Origin: Alteromonas macleodii
Lineage (GTDB): Bacteria > Pseudomonadota > Gammaproteobacteria > Enterobacterales > Alteromonadaceae
Direction: 5' to 3'
NCBI RefSeq assembly: GCF_903772925.1
Contig: NZ_LR812090.1
Location: 934,629-998,628 of the forward strand
DNA length: 64,000 nt
Part shown: piece after piece, positions 5,527-13,916 of the stretch
How positions within the stretch are numbered: position 1 is the stretch's first letter
How the letters are laid out: every line of letters starts with the position of its first letter
Program-made: the position numbers and the translations under genes
Notes under the pieces: model-generated
Databases searched by the model: none
The model's input: the letters and a program-made list of their open reading frames with translations, nothing else
Told to the model about the DNA's origin: nothing

Positions 5527-7503
5527 TTATGCCTCAACTTCTTCATCGCCATGAGTTAATACAACATCCTTAGTATATTCGTAATAAGAGTCTTGTAAGT
5601 ATTTAAGGCCATCAGATTTATCAATGCTTATATCCAACTGCTCCCTAACGAACTCTAATCTATGTTTACACTCCTGAATCAGTTCGCCCCACGTTTTCAC
5701 CCAAATAGTGATGCCATCAGCGTCATATATAATACCCTTCGATGTATTATCTTGTTTTAACCGCCTCTCTGCATAAGCATCGAGGTCATTTGAGATAATC
5801 CAGAAATTCCATTTTGTCTTCAAATGTTTAAAACGCTCATCTTCAGCAACAGCGAAGGCATATGATTCAATCTGAGTTATTTCATCTTGTCCTATTTTTA
5901 CTTTAGGTGCTTTAAGCTCAACAACTAAATGTTCTCTTTCATCAGAATGATTTTTCCCAATACTTCGTGTCAGCATTAAATCAACAATACCTACTCGGCC
6001 ATCAATTCTTTTAACAGGCTTATCGAGCTGTATATCTACTCGCTTTTTGTTTAAGTGTACTCTAAGAACTTCGCTGAGTGACTGATCGTTAACAGTTAAT
6101 GAAAATTCATCGCCAAAAACCCAAGTGTTTTCAGCAAGAATTTTATGTAATTGAGTTCGCTCTTTTAGAACTTTCTTTTTCTCAGGGTGAAAAATAATTT
6201 CCTCTAATCCAGTTACAAATTTCAAGCGATCTGATACAACCTTTGACGCACTTATTATTGATGAAAGTGAAGCTTCTTTTAATAACTCAGCAAGTTCCGA
6301 CTGCTTACCCTTCGTCAGGTTGAGAACTTCAGTTAAAATGATATGTAAATCATCTGGGTTAGAGCCTACGATCTGTTTCAGCAATCTAAACTGAAACTTT
6401 TTTAGTTTGATATCCGATCTTTCAAATTCAGGTATTTGTTCACTAATATTTAAAGCTAAAATATCGAAGACTTGCCTTTCCGCCTCTTCAATTGGGCCAC
6501 TCAATACGTTCGGATACGGGTAAACATCTTCCCTTTTCCATTTTTCAATTTTATCCGCTGATAGCTCAATTCTGCGCAGCATGAAATGATTTTTTAATGC
6601 TGATGTCGCTGCTTCTATAGGCTTAGACAATGAAGGTTCTAAATCACCAAGACCTAGTGTTCCAACTGTATTTAGCTTACTAATATGCTCTGATTTCAAA
6701 TAAGCAGTATATGAAAAATCTCCTGTTCCCCGAATAGCTTTTTCATAAGGTAACAAAGGGAATCCATTATTATTACAAAGCTGAATTTCATTTGCTGTAT
6801 TGCATTTCCATTCTATGATCTGCAATTCATAAGGGTACTCAATATTATCGAATATGACCGTATCTAAAGTGATATTAGTTTTATGCTCTATCTGACTCTC
6901 TGGATCTACCAACTCGCCATCAACATAAAGATTAATTGATTTATATTGTGATAGGTATATCGCAAAAACGGATGAAAAATGCTCAAGCAGTCTCTCTTTA
7001 CTTATTGATGTAAACTCTTTGTGAGGTTCATATATTGAAACAGTTGTTCCTGTTGATTTGCTACCACTTACTTTCGGTGGTGTAGGGTAGAATACACCTT
7101 TATTATCAGCTTTTCCTTTCATTGTGTATGAAAGGGTTTCTTGACCATCAAAGAACGACGTTTTCCATTCAACTATCCTTCCTATAGCGAATGATTTAAA
7201 CCTACCTTGACCCTCTTTACCATGTAAGAATCGACCTTTTGGTGAAACATTTTTTAGTCCTTTCCATGAACCTCCAAGGGAACTAAATAACACTTTAGAG
7301 TCTTTATGCTCAATTCCCATTCCATCGTCTTTTACATGGATGGCTTGTAACCCAAAGTCATTACGATCTATTGTAACCTGCACTAGATCCGCATCAGCAT
7401 CAAATGCGTTCCAGACTAGTTCAGTCAAAGCAGTTAAAACAGGTGCGCGAGAGACTTTATCTAAATGATCCTTTTTTACCTCTACTTTAATTAGTTCTTC
7501 CAT
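5527..7503 (-). CDS. GHKL ATPase fused to PD-(D/E)XK nuclease (candidate defence protein)
   Basis: 658 residues, ATG at 7503 with AGGTG upstream. The N-terminal ATPase of the gyrase/Hsp90/MutL (GHKL) fold is clear: N-box TELVWNAFDADAD (E28, N32), the DDGMGI motif at 59-64 and a glycine-rich lid GKEGQGRFK near 95-103. A long helical middle follows. The C-terminal region has a restriction-type nuclease signature: LAENTWVFGDEF, then GIVDLML (D508) and VVELKAP (E529, K531), followed by DEITQIESYAFAV. The arrangement resembles DUF4263/Shedu-like nuclease domains and the MutL/MORC-type ATPases linked to restriction systems. It probably uses ATP-driven dimer closure to license DNA cleavage. Domain calls rest on motifs only. 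Confidence 0.75.
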   Translation of the reverse strand: MEELIKVEVKKDHLDKVSRAPVLTALTELVWNAFDADADLVQVTIDRNDFGLQAIHVKDDGMGIEHKDSKVLFSSLGGSWKGLKNVSPKGRFLHGKEGQGRFKSFAIGRIVEWKTSFFDGQETLSYTMKGKADNKGVFYPTPPKVSGSKSTGTTVSIYEPHKEFTSISKERLLEHFSSVFAIYLSQYKSINLYVDGELVDPESQIEHKTNITLDTVIFDNIEYPYELQIIEWKCNTANEIQLCNNNGFPLLPYEKAIRGTGDFSYTAYLKSEHISKLNTVGTLGLGDLEPSLSKPIEAATSALKNHFMLRRIELSADKIEKWKREDVYPYPNVLSGPIEEAERQVFDILALNISEQIPEFERSDIKLKKFQFRLLKQIVGSNPDDLHIILTEVLNLTKGKQSELAELLKEASLSSIISASKVVSDRLKFVTGLEEIIFHPEKKKVLKERTQLHKILAENTWVFGDEFSLTVNDQSLSEVLRVHLNKKRVDIQLDKPVKRIDGRVGIVDLMLTRSIGKNHSDEREHLVVELKAPKVKIGQDEITQIESYAFAVAEDERFKHLKTKWNFWIISNDLDAYAERRLKQDNTSKGIIYDADGITIWVKTWGELIQECKHRLEFVREQLDISIDKSDGLKYLQDSYYEYTKDVVLTHGDEEVEA

Positions 7504-7816
7504 TTAACACCTAAATTCGAATAAGACACTTATATAAGATTTACGTCAGTTTTTAACTGAGACTTCATAGTAACCTCGTTTCAAATAAAAAACTATATTA
7601 TGCATTATCATAAGAAGGGTAAGATTTTTACTATTCGAGGGGAGAAGTCTACCTGGTGTTCCAGTGCCACGCCTCTACCATAAAGTTGACCGTTATCTAG
7701 AGCTCTTCCTGTAAACCTCCCCTAAACTAGTGACATTCCTAGCTCGGTTTACGAGACTGCCATTAAAAACTAGCGATATCTGGCATTGAATAGAGGCACA
7801 GATATCAAAGGGAAAT
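7504..7816. other. Gene-free stretch between the ATPase gene and the IS
   Basis: No reading frame or RNA gene supported. The last eight bases (7809-7816, AGGGAAAT) are the left target-site duplication of the insertion sequence. The part next to the ATPase gene must hold that gene's promoter. Confidence 0.5.
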
Positions 7817-9116
7817 GGCTCTTCATCATTAACGGGGGACATCCGCATTCATTAAACTGATTTTGCGAAGAATCATTTAATGGAGAGTACAGATGTCCCA
7901 CGCAGGTACTATTTTAGGCATAAGTGAGTTAGAAATAGAACGTGTTCATCGACATGATTTTATTGAAGTGTGGGCAAAGCCCACTAAAAAGCCGCTATGC
8001 AAGCATTGTGAGAGTCGACATTTACGCATAAAAGCCACACATAAGCGCACTGTGAAGCACACGCGCCAAGGTAATCAGGTGCTAACGCTACATTTAAAGG
8101 TGCCTAAATATCATTGTCGATGCTGTGGTCGTTATTTCAGGCACCCTTTTGTTGGGATCCGGCCACGCTACCGGGCATCGGAGTGCTTTCGCTTAGAAGT
8201 CTTTGAGGCGCATCACGGTGGTGTTACGCAACGTGGTATCTCTCGCACACATCGCATTAGTCCCACTACGGTAGAGCGTTGGTACCAATCACACATCAGC
8301 CAAAAATATAAAGAGATTATCAGTCGACCCTGCCCAGAGATGTTGGGGATAGATGAACACTTTTTTACCCGTAAGAAGGGTTATGCGACGACGTTTGTAG
8401 ATTTACGACATCGTAGTGTGTTTGATGTAAAACTGGGACGTTCTGAATTAAGTTTACGCTCGTACTTGCGCCACCTTCCCAATAAAGAGAACGTTAAGCT
8501 CATCGCGATGGACTTATCGGAAACCTATCGTGGTATTGCCAAACGCTATTTCCCTAATGCTACGATAGTCGCTGACCGTTTTCATGTAGTGCGCTTGATA
8601 AACCATCATTTCTTAAAAGCGTGGCAGCAACACCATCCTGAAGGACGTAAGAATCGGGGTTTACTTAGTTTGATGCGACGACATCAATGGCATTTAAGCG
8701 AAGAGAATAACAGCAACCTACAACGCTACTTAGTTGACTATCCAGTGTTAAAAACACTGTATGAGGTCAAACAGAAGCTCATCAGGTATATGCTGTTAAA
8801 GACTATGAATGAAAAACGAATGGAGAAGACATTACCGAGGTTCTTAGACTTGCTTGAACAGTTACATCACAGTCCACTTCGTGCACTGGCCAAAACCTTA
8901 ACTTCGTGGTTGCAACCTATCATCGCCATGTGGCGCTTTACACGAAACAACGGGATCACTGAAGGCTTCCACAACAAAATGGAAATGATATCGAGAAGAG
9001 CGTATGGTTTTAGAAACTTTGAAAATTATCGAATAAGAGTGATGACCCATTGCGGATGGGATGGTGTTATCAATCGTGTAAGGTGAATGCTGATCCCCCG
9101 TTTATGGGGTAGAGCC
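7817..9116 (+). mobile_element. Complete ISL3-family insertion sequence, 1300 bp
   Basis: Imperfect terminal inverted repeats: the left end begins GGCTCTTCATCATTAACGGG and the right end, read on the other strand, begins GGCTCTACCCCATAAACGGG (19 of the first 23 positions agree). The element is flanked by a perfect 8-bp direct repeat AGGGAAAT (7809-7816 and 9117-9124), the duplication length known for ISL3 elements. It contains one intact transposase gene, so it is a recent or still active insertion. Confidence 0.93.
7893..9086 (+). CDS. tnp: ISL3-family transposase
   Basis: 397 residues, full length for the family. The N terminus has a zinc-ribbon with CKHC and CRCC pairs (about residues 36-39 and 75-78), followed by an HTH (TQRGISRTHRISPTTVERW). 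DDE catalytic motifs are visible: D in LGIDEHFF, D in VADRFHVVRL, and E in NGITEGFHNKMEMISRRAYGF near the C terminus. ATG at 7893 is preceded by GGAGAG. It is the only gene in the IS. Confidence 0.95.
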   Translation: MSHAGTILGISELEIERVHRHDFIEVWAKPTKKPLCKHCESRHLRIKATHKRTVKHTRQGNQVLTLHLKVPKYHCRCCGRYFRHPFVGIRPRYRASECFRLEVFEAHHGGVTQRGISRTHRISPTTVERWYQSHISQKYKEIISRPCPEMLGIDEHFFTRKKGYATTFVDLRHRSVFDVKLGRSELSLRSYLRHLPNKENVKLIAMDLSETYRGIAKRYFPNATIVADRFHVVRLINHHFLKAWQQHHPEGRKNRGLLSLMRRHQWHLSEENNSNLQRYLVDYPVLKTLYEVKQKLIRYMLLKTMNEKRMEKTLPRFLDLLEQLHHSPLRALAKTLTSWLQPIIAMWRFTRNNGITEGFHNKMEMISRRAYGFRNFENYRIRVMTHCGWDGVINRVR

Positions 9117-9237
9117 AGGGAAATGAACCAAAATATTTTGGGTTTTATGTTATTCCGCGTGCTACAGTAATGAGTAGCACAGAGGTAGCACCAACCGAAT
9201 CAGGTTAGTAGTAACTATCGTTGAAACGTAGGAAAAA

Positions 9238-9314
9238 TGGTGGCCCCACCCTGACTTGAACAGGGGACCTGCCGATTATGAGTCGGATGCTCTAACCAAC
9301 TGAGCTATGGGGCC
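9238..9314 (-). tRNA. tRNA-Ile2 (CAU anticodon)
   Basis: 77-nt cloverleaf with encoded CCA (9238-9240 on the complementary strand). The acceptor arm begins GGCCCCA, the D arm is TAGCTCAGTTGGTTAGAGC, the anticodon loop is CTCATAA and the T arm contains GTTCAAG. CAU could be read as Met. C4-G69 and C5-G68 in the acceptor and the overall likeness to E. coli ileX favour the isoleucine tRNA whose C34 is converted to lysidine by TilS. Its 3' end faces the accessory region, as in islands that use a tRNA as attachment site. Confidence 0.9.
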
Positions 9315-9780
9315 ATTTTGAGATGTGCTGTGTAATTACGTCCGCAAATTGTTTTGCATAACAACCACAAGCGAGCGCAAGTATAAGCAGTTTTATTTAC
9401 CTTGTCACGCCTAGCTGATGGCTTTGTGAATTGTTTGCTTTATTTTTGTTCATTTTGTCGCTGTTTTGCTTGTTTTATGAATAGAGTTAGCAAACGTTAT
9501 TCGAAATCCAATACTTTCTACCCCCCTAATTACTTGAAGAAAGCACTAGAAAAAAGCGCTAGAAAAAAAGCATTACGGAAAAGTACTGGAAGAAAAGCTA
9601 ACACTTTCTTTGCCCAATAACGCTTATTTACTCTTTTTGTATGTTAGTCCGCCTTGACTCACAAACGCTAAAAGCAGCACTATTGCGTTTAATAGTCATG
9701 CACTCATTTTATCGATTATATGGTGGGTGAAAGTGCAGCGGTTTCTGGCTGCGGAATATTTGAAGGAATTATTGAAGTAA
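9315..9780. other. Gene-free stretch with A-rich degenerate repeats
   Basis: No supported gene. A TTG-initiated frame of 72 codons (9402-9620) has low-complexity Lys-rich content and no ribosome site. Around 9535-9600 a 13-15 nt unit resembling GAAAAAAGCGCTA repeats imperfectly about four times. The end of the stretch carries the promoter and AAGGAA ribosome site of the next gene. Confidence 0.4.
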
Positions 9781-10590
9781 ATGAAGATACCTTTTCGCAT
9801 GAAAGCTGTATATACGTTGCTTTTCGCTGCATTGCTTACATTGGTAGGGTGCGACGTGATTAATCTGAAAGGACGCGAAGCTGGAGAAATACCCTTTAAA
9901 CTTGTGGGTGTAGACACAGGCGCGTGCCCAATGATTATGAGTATTGGTCAGCAGCGTTGGAATATCGATTATTTCGGGTTCTATCTTAGCAAACCTGAAG
10001 TTCGCATAGATGGAAAATGGCAACGGGTGAAGTTCAAGCAAACACAGTGGCAAACTCCAAATGAAGCACTGTTGAAATTTCACAATAAGTGCAGCAACCC
10101 AGACGATGCTAACAGCAAAATAGTGTTAGATGTGTCAGAGGAACTCTTAAAATTAGCAACTAACCTTCGTTTTACTATGGGGCTACCTTTTAACGTTAAC
10201 CATGCTGACCCCCTTACGCAACCAACGCCATTAAACGATAAGTCAATGTTTTCGAGTCGTCAAAACGGGCACCGGTTTCTAAGGTTAGATGTTTCAAAAA
10301 GCGGTAAAGAAACACCTAAATGGTCTTATCACCTAGGAAGCGTAGGGTGTGCATCTGAGTCAGCGTCGACTGCACCTGAAAAGTCATGTGCATTCACTAA
10401 TCGCGTTGAATTTATTTTGCCAATGACTCAGTTAGATACTGACTTAGACTTAGAGGTTTCTGTTTCTAACATAGTAGCTCAAGTTGATATCAACGAAGCT
10501 GAAAGCTGTGTTTTTAAGTCTCCTGAAACTAAGCCTTGTGAGAAGCTTATTCATAATCTGGTTTATAGACCGTGGATAAAATGGCAGTAA
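9781..10590 (+). CDS. MbnP-like copper-binding lipoprotein
   Basis: 269 residues with a lipoprotein signal peptide (lipobox LVGC, Cys24). MbnP/'four-Cys' family features follow: F/Y-rich start FKLVGVDTGAC, FGFYLSKPEV, the N..DPL.......MFSSRQNGHRFLRLDV block, W-SYHLGSVGC and a closing VYRPWIKW. Extra Cys residues are spread through the chain. Family members pair with a MauG-like di-heme enzyme (MbnH) and bind copper through an oxidised Trp; no such partner gene is next to it here. Probably periplasmic-facing and membrane-anchored. Confidence 0.75.
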   Translation: MKIPFRMKAVYTLLFAALLTLVGCDVINLKGREAGEIPFKLVGVDTGACPMIMSIGQQRWNIDYFGFYLSKPEVRIDGKWQRVKFKQTQWQTPNEALLKFHNKCSNPDDANSKIVLDVSEELLKLATNLRFTMGLPFNVNHADPLTQPTPLNDKSMFSSRQNGHRFLRLDVSKSGKETPKWSYHLGSVGCASESASTAPEKSCAFTNRVEFILPMTQLDTDLDLEVSVSNIVAQVDINEAESCVFKSPETKPCEKLIHNLVYRPWIKWQ

Positions 10591-10777
10591 AATTGAAATA
10601 AACCTACTTAAACACTAAAAATTAGCGATTTATTGCTCACATTTCGTAATTTATGTTTATACTTTGCACACATATATCAACCAAATGCTTATGTGCTGAT
10701 TATTAACATCGTGATAGACTCAACCTTCACATTCTATGTTAATTATAAAAAGCAGGTAAGCGGTCGCGGAGATGAGA

Positions 10778-11107
10778 ATGACTGAAAAACCCTTCATTAC
10801 AAGTGGTCGAAACACCATCATTCATAAAATTAGAAAGTTAGATTTATTGGTTATCAATGGTGATGAGCACCCGCCAATTCTTGTAACTTACAAAGGCATT
10901 AAGCAATATGAAGGTAAAATACCTGAGAATAAGCGCGATGCGAAAATGATGGATATGGAACTAGTTGATGTAACGACTAGCGACGTTTTCGGTGACGAAA
11001 AAACTTTAGTGTTTATTCAAACGCTAAATGGAAAAGAATATAAAATTGATTACTCGAAAATTGGTACGGGTATGTTTATTAAAATTCACCAAGACAGTAT
11101 TTTCTAA
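10778..11107 (+). CDS. Uncharacterised 109-residue protein
   Basis: Start set at ATG 10778 because GGAG lies six bases upstream; an ATG at 10772 abuts that site. No signal peptide or membrane segment. The sequence is charged and beta-rich in appearance (LLVINGDEHPPILVTYKGIKQYEG, KTLVFIQTLNGKEYKIDYSKIG). No family recognised. It is flanked by non-coding gaps, so it is probably a single-gene unit. Confidence 0.6.
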   Translation: MTEKPFITSGRNTIIHKIRKLDLLVINGDEHPPILVTYKGIKQYEGKIPENKRDAKMMDMELVDVTTSDVFGDEKTLVFIQTLNGKEYKIDYSKIGTGMFIKIHQDSIF

Positions 11108-11153
11108 AAGCATAACTACCTTTTCAGTTAAATGGGCTTTTAGCGAGGTGGGG

Positions 11154-11873
11154 TTAGGCAATCTGACCCCAATTGTCTGGCACTAAAGAATTAAAGCCTG
11201 CGATAACTCGTCCTTCCCCTTTAAGCTGCACATAACGTTTTTTAAAGATATTGAACCGGCAGATGTCAACTGGGGTTACCTCGGATGAGTTTACACCTGT
11301 TACCACACCCGCGGTCTTTAAGCCTTCAGCAATGAGCTCTGAACAAAACCAACTGCTAAAATCCTCGTTATTATAGCTAATACTACTAAAAAGAGGGTGA
11401 TCATCGAGTGCGTCTACAGCCGAACCGAATAGCTGAAGTACGTCGTAGGGCTTTCCTTCTTGCTCGCACATAAAGTTAAAGAATTTGTGTTTGTTTTGTT
11501 CGAATATACTACGCGATGCTCTTGATAGGGGCAGCCACCAAATATCACCGTCATACGACGCAACACGCTCGCTTAGCCGGTTTGTCATAACGCTCCGTTT
11601 ACCCTTGAAAGACGTAGCCTCCATAACATGATTGTAATACTGGCTTCTTTCCTGGGCGTGCACCATGGATTGTGTAGCTTGGGTATGCGTAGCTGTGGTG
11701 TGCGTAGCTTTAGTATGTGTATTTTTAGTATGTGTAACTATGGCAACATGGGTAACGGCGGAGCGCGTAGTAAGCTTTGTCCATCGGGAAAACAAACTGT
11801 TTCCGCCAAACGCAATGATGTCGCCTGGCTGCATGTGTTCTCTTATATGGTGATAGTGCTGCTGCTCTAACAT
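11154..11873 (-). CDS. YiiX/NlpC-like (peptidase C92-type) cysteine hydrolase
   Basis: 239 residues, cytoplasmic-looking (no signal). Permuted papain-fold pattern: QPGDIIAFGGNSLFSRWTKLTTRSAVTHVAIV at 15-46 supplies the catalytic His, and SSWFCSELIAEGL supplies the Cys further on (circular permutation as in YiiX/YebB proteins). Such enzymes are predicted peptidases, amidases or acyltransferases. Right after the His strand there is a Thr/His-rich tandem repeat (residues 47-68). Reads toward the preceding gene. Substrate unknown. Confidence 0.65.
   Translation of the reverse strand: MLEQQHYHHIREHMQPGDIIAFGGNSLFSRWTKLTTRSAVTHVAIVTHTKNTHTKATHTTATHTQATQSMVHAQERSQYYNHVMEATSFKGKRSVMTNRLSERVASYDGDIWWLPLSRASRSIFEQNKHKFFNFMCEQEGKPYDVLQLFGSAVDALDDHPLFSSISYNNEDFSSWFCSELIAEGLKTAGVVTGVNSSEVTPVDICRFNIFKKRYVQLKGEGRVIAGFNSLVPDNWGQIA
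11670..11735 (-). repeat. 15-bp tandem repeat inside the hydrolase gene
   Basis: About four copies of a 15-bp unit encoding THTKN, THTKA, THTTA and THTQA, flanked by partial units. It forms a His/Thr-rich insert next to the catalytic strand. The in-frame unit length allows copy-number change without frameshift. Confidence 0.75.
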
Positions 11874-12188
11874 TTCTCTTCCTTGAATTAATGCTATTGG
11901 CTTACGACATGCCTACTTTAGATTTACGTTTTCCAATATTTTAGCGCTTCTTAACATTAGCTAGCAATTTTAAAATCGTTAGGTTGTTTCAAAGTATGTG
12001 TTAAGCGCGACTAATAACAGTTTAGATAGATAGTTAAACCTTATCTTTTGTGCGCTTATCGCTACAACTCAGGTAACCGTATTTTAACGCTTCTGTAGCG
12101 TAAACATCATAAAACTTAACTAGCTTATGGGGGCGGCGACAAGTAGAGGTCGTCACCGCGTTGCCTAATACTATCAGAGGAAATTGTT
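11874..12188. other. Divergent intergenic stretch
   Basis: Separates the leftward hydrolase gene from the rightward DUF3718 gene and presumably holds both promoters. No RNA gene, palindromic operator or terminator stands out by eye. A ribosome site (AGAGGAAA) lies at its right end. Confidence 0.4.
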
Positions 12189-12515
12189 ATGTTTACGTTA
12201 CGCCGTGTTACCCAAATCGCTTTACTAGGAACCACACTTTCTTTAACTGTTACTGCTGCAAATGCTAGCTCTTACCCAGCCGAGATAGAAGATAAGCTAA
12301 TTGCTGTATGTGAAGCCGTAAAGAGCGACAGCCGCTTTAAACTACATCGCGCGGTAAAAGCAACAGGCTTGAATATAAAACACCTGCACGAAGGTTTGGT
12401 TTGTAATGGCCAAGATATGTTGACCTTTGCAGCTACTCATAACGCGTCTAGAAATGCTCAGCATATAGCGCGTCGTGTTAATGCAAGCCCAAGCGTATTG
12501 ACCGCTAAACGCTAA
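12189..12515 (+). CDS. DUF3718-family exported protein
   Basis: 108 residues with a clear signal peptide (hydrophobic stretch, cleavage near ANAS, about residue 26). The mature part has the DUF3718 pattern: EDKLIAVCEAVKSDSRFKLHRAVKATGLNIKHLHEGLVCNGQDMLTFAATHNA, with two conserved cysteines (in IAVC and LVCNG). Function of the family is unknown; probably periplasmic. A good ribosome site (AGAGGAAA) precedes ATG 12189 and a terminator follows at 12539. Confidence 0.75.
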   Translation: MFTLRRVTQIALLGTTLSLTVTAANASSYPAEIEDKLIAVCEAVKSDSRFKLHRAVKATGLNIKHLHEGLVCNGQDMLTFAATHNASRNAQHIARRVNASPSVLTAKR

Positions 12516-12538
12516 TTTGAGTTTTCGCCCTGGACTTA

Positions 12539-12567
12539 GGGCTATGTTATGCATAGCCCCTTTTTTT
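12539..12567 (+). terminator. Intrinsic terminator after DUF3718 gene
   Basis: GGGCTATG and CATAGCCC form an 8-bp stem, loop TTATG, followed by CCTTTTTTT. Confidence 0.8.
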
Positions 12568-12652
12568 CATCTTTCTTCAGCTATTCCTTTAAACCGCAGT
12601 GCCATAGGGCCTAGAAAGTTATAGCATCAATTAAATTGCAAAGGGAGTGCAG

Positions 12653-13420
12653 ATGATCTCATTAGTATTCTTACAATCTGCATCTAAGCAAGCTTCACTT
12701 TGCAAAATCTTGAAGCAACTAAATCTGTTTAGCAATGTGTTTGGGGCTGAGTCGGTGGGCCACTGTTTAGCTTTGGCTGAAAAGTACCCTCAATCAATCG
12801 GTTTCTATTCAGTTTCAAAGTCATGTCGTAATCTAGCTTCAAAGTATTGGTTGGCGGTGGGCGACAATGATGAAGAGGCACTTTTGGCGTTCTCGCACAA
12901 CGCATCGGGTTTTATTACACCGCCTTTTGAAGAGGACCAGCTAATACGTGCTATCGGATACGTTAAAAGCAAATTTGACTGTTTTGAGCGTGATTTCCAA
13001 TTCAACACAATGGTAAAAGGGCTGTGCAAACAGTACGGTGTATCTAAGCCCGCATTATTAGCGACATTACGTCAACAGTTAAGCAAGACTAACAAACCTA
13101 ATGTGGTTGGTATTAGAACTGAAAATGGATGGTGTTGCTTAAACCCTGCCGATATTAAATGGATAGAAGCAGCAGGGGATTACATGTGTGTACAAACACT
13201 ATCTGAATGTTATGTGGTTCGCACAACCTTGTGTGAACTACTGCAACGTCTTGGCGAGCAGCATTTTAAGCGCTGTAATCGTTCAGTAGCAGTAAATGCC
13301 AAACACGTGGCGCATTTAGAGCAAAGGTTAAATCAGCAAAGAGTGGTTATGCAAGGTGGCGAGATCTTTAAAGTCACCCATAAATATTACTATCAGTTTT
13401 GGCATGTAGAAGGTCAATAA
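12653..13420 (+). CDS. LytTR-type response regulator with degenerate receiver
   Basis: 255 residues. Start set at ATG 12653, with GGGAG five bases upstream; an in-frame GTG six bases earlier overlaps that site. Residues 1-105 have receiver-like topology but lack the phospho-acceptor Asp and the conserved Lys: the usual LKPF is replaced by ITPPF. The C-terminal LytTR DNA-binding domain (about 155-250) is clear: GWCCLNPADIKWIEAAGDYMCVQT, VVRTTLCELLQRLGEQHFKRCNRSVAVNAKHV. It lies just upstream of lrgA-lrgB on the same strand, matching the LytSR-LrgAB association, so it probably controls them without phosphorylation. Confidence 0.8.
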   Translation: MISLVFLQSASKQASLCKILKQLNLFSNVFGAESVGHCLALAEKYPQSIGFYSVSKSCRNLASKYWLAVGDNDEEALLAFSHNASGFITPPFEEDQLIRAIGYVKSKFDCFERDFQFNTMVKGLCKQYGVSKPALLATLRQQLSKTNKPNVVGIRTENGWCCLNPADIKWIEAAGDYMCVQTLSECYVVRTTLCELLQRLGEQHFKRCNRSVAVNAKHVAHLEQRLNQQRVVMQGGEIFKVTHKYYYQFWHVEGQ

Positions 13421-13514
13421 AAATCGAGGAAGATCATACGACCATGGTCCCGCTGGTGGTGGAACTCGCTAATCGTTACACTTAGTACTTTATACTTAAA
13501 GGCAAGGATAGAAA

Positions 13515-13916
13515 GTGCGAAATGTAAGTAACGCGGTAGTGGGTGCCATAGTAGTTTTCGCTGCGTATTATGCTGGGCTTTTCGCCGTTACCATGTTGGC
13601 GTTACCTATTCCAGGGCCATTGGTTGGGCTTTGTCTGCTGCTTGGTATGCTCTTCACTTTTCCAAAACTGGAAGTGCCTACAGCTAGGTTTGTTACCTTT
13701 CCCTTAAAACATATGTCATTGTTTTTCGTTCCAGCAGTACTAGGGGTGTCTATTTATTGGGACGATATTCAAGCCAATGGGCTGGCAATCGCCATTGCCA
13801 TTATCCTTACTACCTCATTAAGCTTAGGCGTCACCGCTTGGTTCGCACAGAAGTTATTTTGTAGCAAATTGGATAAATCTTCCAGCGCTTCACAAAAGGA
13901 AGGGGAGCTTGAATGA
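13515..13916 (+). CDS. lrgA: CidA/LrgA-family holin-like membrane protein
   Basis: 133 residues with about four membrane helices. The LrgA/CidA signature LPIPGPLVGLCLLLGMLF (about 29-46) and LKHMSLFFVPAVLGV (63-77) is present, with a polar C-terminal tail. It starts at GTG 13515. Family members influence cell lysis, biofilm and export of small metabolites such as pyruvate. The stop overlaps lrgB by four bases (ATGA). Confidence 0.85.
   Translation: MRNVSNAVVGAIVVFAAYYAGLFAVTMLALPIPGPLVGLCLLLGMLFTFPKLEVPTARFVTFPLKHMSLFFVPAVLGVSIYWDDIQANGLAIAIAIILTTSLSLGVTAWFAQKLFCSKLDKSSSASQKEGELE

Noticed and set aside
9402..9620. 72-codon frame starting with TTG
   Set aside because: Lys-rich low-complexity translation from degenerate repeats, no ribosome site, no recognisable domain.
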